Shown: piece after piece, positions 57,687-64,000 of the stretch
How the letters are laid out: each line of letters begins with the position of its first letter
Position numbering within the stretch: the first letter of the stretch is position 1
Source: Tetraselmis striata
Lineage: Eukaryota; Chlorophyta; Chlorodendrophyceae; Chlorodendrales; Chlorodendraceae
DNA: 64,000 nt
Reading direction: 5' to 3'
Assembly: GCA_006384855.1 (NCBI GenBank)
Contig: VCJN01001936.1
Location: 1-64,000, forward strand
Translations under genes and position numbers: made by a program
Notes under the pieces: generated by a model
What the model was told of the DNA's origin: nothing
Database searches by the model: none
What the model saw: only the letters and a program-made list of their open reading frames with translations

Positions 57687-60600
57687 TGCGTGTTGGGGGG
57701 GGGGGGGGGGGTCCTTGGGACAAAGATAAGACTTCATAACATGTACCGGCTTGCCCCGATTGTGAATTGGGTGGTGCTTGCTAGGGGGCGCATGGCGTAG
57801 ACAGCGTACATGTCATGACTCGGCCAACACTCGCCAAGGCGCTGGCACACGCAGGGTGATGCTACTGCTCGGCCGCCGCCCCGCCCCGTTCGCGCCCGCA
57901 GGTGCAAATGTGGGACTTCAACGGCATGAAGTCCGACCTGCGCCCCTTCCGCAAGCTGGAGCCGTCCGAGGGGCACCCTGTGCTGGCGCTCAGCTTCAGC
58001 CCCTCCGGTGACCCCATCACATGTGTCGGTTCTGCCTGCCTGCGGTGCCTCTGCTGATGGAGCCGGTGGGGCTGTCAACAGAGTAGGGTCGCTGGCCTGC
58101 TCTGACGGGGACTGCTCTGCGCGCAGGCGAGGCCCTCCTGGTGGTCACCGGCAGCGCCTGCCCCAAGGTCTCCCCCCCCCCCCTTGTGATCGGTTGCAAC
58201 CGCTACCCATTCTGCATGACTGACTAGGGTCATCGCCGATCGTCCTTTCGTCCTGCTGGCGCTACACGGGTGCCGACGCGGTAACAATAATACTCCCTGC
58301 AAACGTCAGGCCCACCCTGCCTGTCAGGGATCAATGTAGACGAAATTATGGCGGAACTACAACAAACATTCTCATAGGTGACATGCAAACCCTGTTTGAG
58401 GCTTATAACAAGGGGTATTATAGGTGCGCCAGCCTGCAATACCTCAAAAGCCTGAAGTTGGGCTCGCATGCCACCTACAAGAAGGGGCAGGGGCATTGCC
58501 ACCTACAAGAACATTCGCTGATGTTCCGCTATACTTTTCTCTACATCCGATTTCCGACAGGCAGGGCAGGTTTGATACTTTAGCCGCGTCGACACCTGTG
58601 CATAGGGGTGGTCCTCGATGATACTAGCACAAGAATCGCGGCCCTGCGCCACGGCCGCTTATACCAGGTGAGTAAGGGTTGGGTTGGTAGCTCCCCCGGC
58701 TGCCCGCTGGATGCCTCTAGCTGACCCGGCTCTGCCCATCCCCTCCCCCGGCATCCCCCAGGTGTACGACCGCGACGGCCGGGAGCTGGGGGAGTTTCCG
58801 CGCGGCGACATGTACATCCGCGACTTCCGGAACACCAAGGGCCACCAGTCCGGGTGCACCTTTGGCCAGTGGCACCCCAACGACAGGTGCACCTTCGCCG
58901 CGCGTCAGCGCTCCCGCCCTCCCCCCACCCACAGCTCCCGGTCCTCCTCCCGTACCCCTGCTTTAGAAGCAGACGCCTGATAGTTGGCTCGATTCCGCTA
59001 AAAAGATTTTGACTTTTATAATGATGTCTACGTACTGTTTTGATAGCAATAATGAATACATAGGTTGGTTCCAACTCATTGCTCCTTAGTGGCAAACAAG
59101 TAGGAATGATGTTGTTGCTTCAAAAGTTCCTTGTCGCGGTGCCGTGAATTACTGCTTCCCCCCCCCCCCCCCCCCTCTTCCAATTCCACCCTCTCCCGTC
59201 GCTCTCCCGCCTGACCCGCTGTCCTATGGTGCTCTGCCGCTACTAACACCCCCCCTCCTCCGGACACAGGTACACCGCGCTCACATCCTCGGAGGACGGC
59301 TCCGTGCGGCTGTGGGACTGCGAGACGATGGTGCAAAAGACGGTCATCAAGCCGCAGCTCCTGAAACCAGGCGAGGCGCCGCCCCCACCCTCACCGGACA
59401 GCGGGGCGTCATGAGGTGACGTCGAGTTGGCGGCGGATCAGGGTAAATTGCCGGCGCTCACGTGTGCCCCATCGTACGTGCGCCCCGCAGGCCGCATCGC
59501 CGCCACGACGTGCGCGTTCAACCAGGACGGCACCATGATCGGCGCGGGCCTGCGCGATGGCACCGTCCAGCTGTGGTCCGTCAAGGGTGCGCGCACCACG
59601 CCAATACCGCCACCTAACCTCCTCCTCCCCCCCCCCCCCCAACCACCACCACCCTCATTCCCTTGGCCCCATGGATAGTGCTATAAAGGGCAGAGCCGTC
59701 TCAGGCACGGCTGTCTGACATGCCCCCCCCCCCCCCCCCCCTCCGCGACCCCCCCCCCCCAACCACCACCACCCTCATTCCCTTGGCCCCATGGATAATG
59801 CTATAAAGGGCAGAGCCGTCTCAGGCACGGCTGTCTGACATGCCCCCCCCCCCCCCCCCCTCCGCGACCCCCCCCCCCCCCCCCCCCTTCACCCTCATTC
59901 CCTTGGCCCCATGGATATTGCTATAAAGGGCAGAGCCGTCTCAGGCGCGGCTGTCTGACATGCCCCCCCCTGCGACCCCCCCTCCCCATGAGCAGGCAAG
60001 TTTGGCTCCTCGGCGGCGCTTGGCTTGGTGCCCGTCCCGCAGAAGCAGCTCGTCGCCAAGCAGACCTGGAGCTACGTGTCGCGGCCCAGCCAGCTGCTGC
60101 ACAAGGTGCGCACCTCCCCAACCCCTCCCCCCCCTTCCTTGCCAGCAAGGCGGCTGCTGCGGGCTTGCGGCAGGGCAAGTGACATCGGCTGACCTCCAAC
60201 CCTCCCCCCGGCCCCGCCCATCCCCTCCCATGCTTTGTGGCCTCGCAGGCGCACGCCGTCAGCACGGACATCACCTCCCTGGCGTTCTCACAGGACGGCA
60301 ACATGCTGCTCTCGCGCGCGGCGGACGAGACGATGAAGGCGACCCCCCCCCCCCCCCCCTCCCAACCCCGGGGCCGGTCCCGCAGGGGCGGTCTTCAGGT
60401 TGATTGGCGCTTTGGTGTTGAGAGGTGGCGGGCTGGGAGCTTTGGTCACTTTGCATTTAGCGTGCCGCCACTGCACTTCAACATATACACATGACCTCAT
60501 AAGCATTCGGCCCTTGCAAGAGCAGGCGCCTCCCTCGAGCCCGCCTACCGACCGTTCCTGCGGTAGTGGTGTCGCCGCACACGCAGTTCACGCCTACTCC

Positions 60601-63368
60601 GTGGCTGCTACCAATGGATCGCATATCCAATCTCGGCGAATTTCATAGTACGGGTGCCGGCGGGCCAATCATACATCTCATCCGTAGCATCATCATGTTG
60701 GGGCTTGCATGCAACCCGTAGGAACAATTGCCATAGTTCCGCTGTAGTTCCGTCTACGAAATCCGACAGGCAGGACAAGTTCTTCTTCGCAGCAGCAGTG
60801 CTCCCATTAATGCCGCACCGGCACTCGCAGCCAAGTATGGATTATGGCAAGGCCAGTCTTGTGTTGCCTTCACCGACACGCTGTACCCTGTGGCCCCCAT
60901 TGGATGTGGGAGAGCATTTCACAGTGCGGTAAAGGCACTGCCGTCGAGTGCATCGGCGTTTGCGCACGACCTTCACCACGGAGCTTCCGCGATAGCATCA
61001 CTACGCGGCGATCGGAGGAGGGTGTTTGGGGAGGGGCGTGAGGGGGGCGTGGGCACGGCGCGCGAGCCACTGACCGCGGCCGCTGGGGCGGCGCGGCTGC
61101 AGGTGTGGGACGTCCGCAAGCTGAAGCAGCCGCTGCGGGTGTTTGAGGACCTGACCACCACGCACACCAACACGATGTGCGGCTTCAGCCCCGACGAGCG
61201 CCTCATCATGACCGCCGTGTGCGGCAGCAGCAGCGAGGACGAGGGCGGGCTGGTCCTGTTTGACCGGTGGGCTTCCCTCTCCCCCCCCCCCCCCCCCCCA
61301 CCCCCCTCTCACCCCTGACTCCCTTCTCACCCCTGCTGGCCACCTGTTTATAAAGAATGAGAATGCACCCATACAAACTCTCATCAGTAGCCTCAAATTG
61401 GGCTCGCATGCGACCATTAAAAACACCCGCCATACTTCCGCTATATTTTCGTCTACATTTGACCTCTGGCAGGCCGGGCAGGTTCGTGTTCGCAGTGTCG
61501 GTATTCCCACGCCGGCACACATAACCGGAGGACGCGGTTACGGATTGTCGTGCATGCGCCCAACATGCGCCGTCCCTGGTTGCGCACGGTACCGAGGGCT
61601 CCACCATCCCGGGCCGCCCTCTCTCTGCGATGGCGGCCCGCTGACGCCTCCCTCGGCGCCACCGCCGGGTGACCGCAGGGAGAAGCTGGAGTTTGTGCGG
61701 CGCATCGGCATGCCGGGCAGCGTGTCCTCCTTTGCATGGCACTCCCACCTCAACCAGATCCTCGTGGGCGCGGGCGGCCGCAAGGCGGGCACCGCGCACA
61801 TGCTCTACAGCCCCACCTTCAGCGAGAAGGGCGCCCTGCGATGCGTGGGCCGCGCCCCCCGCAAGGTGCGGCATCGCTCCCCAGATTCTGCAGCAGGCCA
61901 CGCGCTGCGGCTGGCTGCTTGGCACGCTGCTGACAGAGAGATGCGGCGACGGAGATACAGCATCTGTACTCGGAAGCCGCGTGGGCTTGAGGGTCACCAC
62001 GTGGCATGGGCTATACGTCTGGAGGATAACACGATGCGCTCATGCGATTCCCCTCTATCCAGGTTTCTGCTTTGTTTCCGGTCCCCCCCCCCTCTATATA
62101 ATCTTAGTGTGTGTGTAATATAAATAAAGATATATATATATCAATGTGTCAACTAATGACCCCCCTCTCCCTCAAAGATAGATAAGTAATATATATATTA
62201 TCTATCTATCGATATAAATATAACACTTAAATCGATAGATAATATATATAATATGTATATACAAAGAGAGAGAGAGAGAGAGAGATAAAGAGAGAGAGAG
62301 AGACAGAATGCAAGCATGTGTGTGTGTGTTTGTGTGTGTGTGTTCTTCCTGGCTGTTTTCAGGTGTTTCCTCAACATCCACCCCCCATGGTGGGCAGTGG
62401 CTGGATGCATGGCTGTCCCAGCTAACGCCACATCCCCCAACATCCCCCCCCCCCCCCCCCCCCCCGCGCCCCCCGTGCAGGCTATGCCCTTTGACTTCCA
62501 GGCGCCACTCGTCATCCACAACCCCCACTCGCTGCCCCTCTTCAAGGAGGACAAGTGAGCCCCCCCTGCCCCCCCCCCTTCCATACCTTTCCTATGCCCA
62601 AGAGCTGCCCTCACGGCGCCGTTTCCCTCCCTGCATTCCCCGATGCGTGCTGATACACCCATCAGCACCCACATTCGAAGCCTCCAGTTGGGCTCGCATG
62701 CAACCATCAGGAACACTCGCTGTAGTTCCGCCATAGTTTTGTCGGCGTTTGACGTCTGGCAGGCAGGGCGGGTTCTCATCCGCACTATTCTCTGTACCAC
62801 ACCGGCACCCGTCTAAATACCCGCTATATCCCCCTCCTCACGGTGGGGCTGCCTGCAATCTGTGGTGGTACTTACCGCTGCAGTCCCGCCTGTACTCCCC
62901 CCCCCTTCCCTATATATAAGCATGGCGGGTTCTTCTTCGCAGTGCCTCTGCCATCGTGCCTGCATCCCGCAGCTCCCCGCGAGCGGCATCCAGCCCCCCC
63001 CCCCCCCTCCCCCCCTCCCCTTTGGGCTCGGCCCCCGCCTCTGGTCTGAGCGCTGCACATGCGCCGCACGCAGGGGTCGCAAGCGGCAGCGCGAGAAGGA
63101 CCGGCAGGACCCCGTCAAGTCGCGCCGCCCCGACACGAGCGGCATCACCAGCGGCCCCGGGCGCGGCGGCAAGCTGGGCTCCACCGGCGGCACGCTCCTC
63201 ACGCAGCACCTGCTCAAGCAGGCCGGCAACAAGCGCCCCGACGAGATGCTGGACACGCGCGAGGCGCGCCCCCTTGCCCCCCCCCCCCCCCCCCCGCTCG
63301 GGCTCTGCCGTCCACCACCTCGCTCCCATCCTTTGCCTGCACCGTTCAACAGAGCAAGAGTGTGTTGA
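54590..63368 (+). CDS. WDR70: WDR70-like WD40-repeat protein (18 exons)
   Basis: Exons: 54590-54688, 54945-55027, 55234-55291, 55419-55473, 55638-55749, 56955-57140, 57473-57539, 57902-58007, 58127-58167, 58762-58886, 59270-59370, 59491-59586, 59996-60105, 60249-60338, 61103-61266, 61679-61865, 62481-62554, 63074-63368. The sum is 2049 nt, 682 aa (human WDR70 is about 650). WDR70 is a nuclear WD40 scaffold linked to DDB1-CUL4 ubiquitin ligases and DNA-damage signalling. Signs: an acidic N-terminal half; LPISHEIQLKGHRKMVSAVA; WD blades such as DYTVQMWDFNGMKSD, VYDRDGRELGEF, GSVRLWDCE, GTVQLWSVK and VWDVRKLKQPL; the signature WHSHLNQILVGAG; and a C-terminal RQREKDRQDPVKSRRP followed by GPGRGGKLGSTGGTL. 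Introns 11 and 14 have GC donors. The last ~30 residues (poly-Pro) may be intron read-through after a GC donor at 63,267, in which case the true end is not resolved. Confidence 0.85.
56581..56628 (+). repeat. (GT)n microsatellite in intron 5 of WDR70
   Basis: Twenty-four GT units followed by poly-G runs. A second (GT)n run lies at 57,630-57,682 in intron 7. Confidence 0.9.
58297..58400 (-). repeat. Dispersed repeat R1 in WDR70 intron 9, inverted copy
   Basis: The reverse complement carries ttcgtctacattgatcc and a ggcagggtgggcctg end. It faces the copy at 58,440, so the two could form a large hairpin. Confidence 0.6.
58440..58580 (+). repeat. Dispersed repeat R1 in WDR70 intron 9, direct copy
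   Basis: Landmarks: aagttgggctcgcatgcca, gttccgctatacttttct and gacaggcagggcaggttt. It includes a small internal duplication of gccacctacaagaa. Confidence 0.7.
59641..59995 (+). repeat. 120-bp tandem repeat, three units, WDR70 intron 12
   Basis: Units start at 59,641, 59,761 and 59,881 (the last shortened). They share accctcattcccttggcccc, gctataaagggcagagccgt and poly-C ends. The shared single-base changes suggest recent expansion. Confidence 0.9.
60690..60800 (+). repeat. Dispersed repeat R1, WDR70 intron 14
   Basis: Landmarks: gttggggcttgcatgcaac, catagttccgctgtagttcc and gacaggcaggacaagtt. It is diverged. Confidence 0.6.
61380..61500 (+). repeat. Dispersed repeat R1, WDR70 intron 15
   Basis: The best-preserved copy: cctcaaattgggctcgcatg, ttccgctatattttcgtcta, catttgacctctggcaggcc and gggcaggttcg. 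Confidence 0.75.
62100..62345 (+). repeat. TA/GA/GT microsatellite cluster, WDR70 intron 16
   Basis: A TA-rich stretch with tatctatcgata words at 62,120-62,260, (GA)n at 62,265-62,305, then (GT)n at 62,318-62,342. Confidence 0.9.
62680..62790 (+). repeat. Dispersed repeat R1, WDR70 intron 17
   Basis: Landmarks: cctccagttgggctcgcatg, gttccgccatagttttgtcg and tctggcaggcagggcgggtt. Confidence 0.7.
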
Positions 63369-63377
63369 GATTGAATT

Positions 63378-63500
63378 GGAAATTGGTTACAACTTTATTC
63401 CTGCCAGTCTTCCACCTCCTCAGGGCAGCTGTCTTACGGCCCGGCTGCATGAACCCGCATATGATCGGCCGTGGCCCGTAGCATGCAGCCCCCCTGAAGG
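63378..63500 (+). repeat. Dispersed repeat R3, copy 3
   Basis: Landmarks: ttacaactttattcctgcca, cagctgtcttacggcccgg and gtggcccgtagcatgcagcc. Copies 1 and 2 lie at 15.37 and 31.84 kb. Confidence 0.65.
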
Positions 63501-63744
63501 CCAAAGCAAGTGTCTGTTTTGCGCTCTGTTCTCCACCTCCAAACGGAGCTGTCTCCTGTCACGAGCACATTATGGAACCCTGCTAGGAGTGGAACCCCAA
63601 AGTCTTTTTATCTTGAAGTCACACGGGTAGAAGCGAATCAAACGGTTGCAACAGCACGTCGCTCGTGGAGGTATGTGATGCTCGTGTGTACTTGTGTGGC
63701 GATGTCTATGGGTGCCGACTCCCCTAGCTACAAGAGCCCTCATT

Positions 63745-63865
63745 ACTCCCCCAAGTTGGGCTTGCAGGAACCCTACAGGAACCCTTAAAATTCGCAAGAG
63801 TTCCGCGATATACTTTCTTCTACAATTGACCTCTGGAAGGCGCTCGTTCGCAGCGTTCCTATTTG
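63745..63865 (+). repeat. Dispersed repeat R1, downstream of WDR70
   Basis: Landmarks: caagttgggcttgca, gttccgcgatatactttctt and attgacctctggaaggc. It is diverged. Besides R1 and R3, the window end (63,501-64,000) holds no recognised gene. Confidence 0.55.
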
Positions 63866-64000
63866 CACCGTGTGTAGATGAGCAAAGCAGCGAGGATGAG
63901 CTGTGGTGTGTGTGCGTGTGTAACATCGCTGTCGGCACCCGTATCCCGAGGCGACGCGGAGCACGAGTTATTGTGCTTTGCCGCCGTATGAAGGCGACCG

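Overview
The window is nuclear DNA of a photosynthetic eukaryote, most likely a repeat-rich green-lineage alga. The host genes are cut into many short exons by GT-AG (sometimes GC-AG) introns. One of them encodes the plastid cytochrome b6 maturation factor CCB4. Introns and intergenic DNA are full of poly-C/poly-G tracts, microsatellites and dispersed repeats. There is no operon structure, rRNA, tRNA or CRISPR array that I can support. All exon models were built by hand from splice signals and reading phase; every multi-exon model below closes in frame.

Layout: 1-0.8 kb, nothing recognised. 0.8-5.7 kb, a broken DIRS-type (tyrosine recombinase) retroelement with split direct repeats. 7.4-9.0 kb, a decayed LINE (-). 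10.2-16.7 kb, a nine-exon MATE transporter gene (-). 17.0-18.4 kb and 32.4-33.9 kb, two copies of a ~1.4 kb non-coding repeat. 20.3-20.8 kb, a small double PARP-type zinc-finger gene (-). 23.8-27.7 kb, CCB4 (+). 28.6-30.8 kb, a gene for a small protein with mTERF-like helical repeats (+). 34-38 kb, mostly empty. 38.06-50.44 kb, a large terminal-inverted-repeat element. 51.5-54.2 kb, a decayed LINE (+). 54.6-63.4 kb, an 18-exon WDR70-like WD40 gene (+) whose introns hold several copies of a short dispersed repeat.

The most interesting object is the 12.4 kb element at 38,056-50,435. It has ~30 bp imperfect terminal inverted repeats (26/30 matching) flanked by GGGT on both sides. It carries two divergently transcribed, apparently intact, intron-rich genes. 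One encodes a 967-residue protein with DDE/RNase H-like transposase features (DUF7869-like). The other encodes a 1478-residue protein ending in a beta-class amino-methyltransferase domain of the DNA N6-adenine/N4-cytosine type, with an altered catalytic motif (DALF instead of a DPPY-type motif). A 24-bp satellite sits in three large arrays, each inside an intron of one of these genes. Its GGGAC-A/G-AAA core recurs near the element's ends. I infer one self-contained mobile unit that pairs a transposase-like protein with a DNA-methyltransferase-like protein. I do not recognise it as a named superfamily.

The host genes look unrelated in function: transport, nucleic-acid binding, plastid biogenesis, organelle gene expression and a WD40 scaffold. 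They are simply neighbours.
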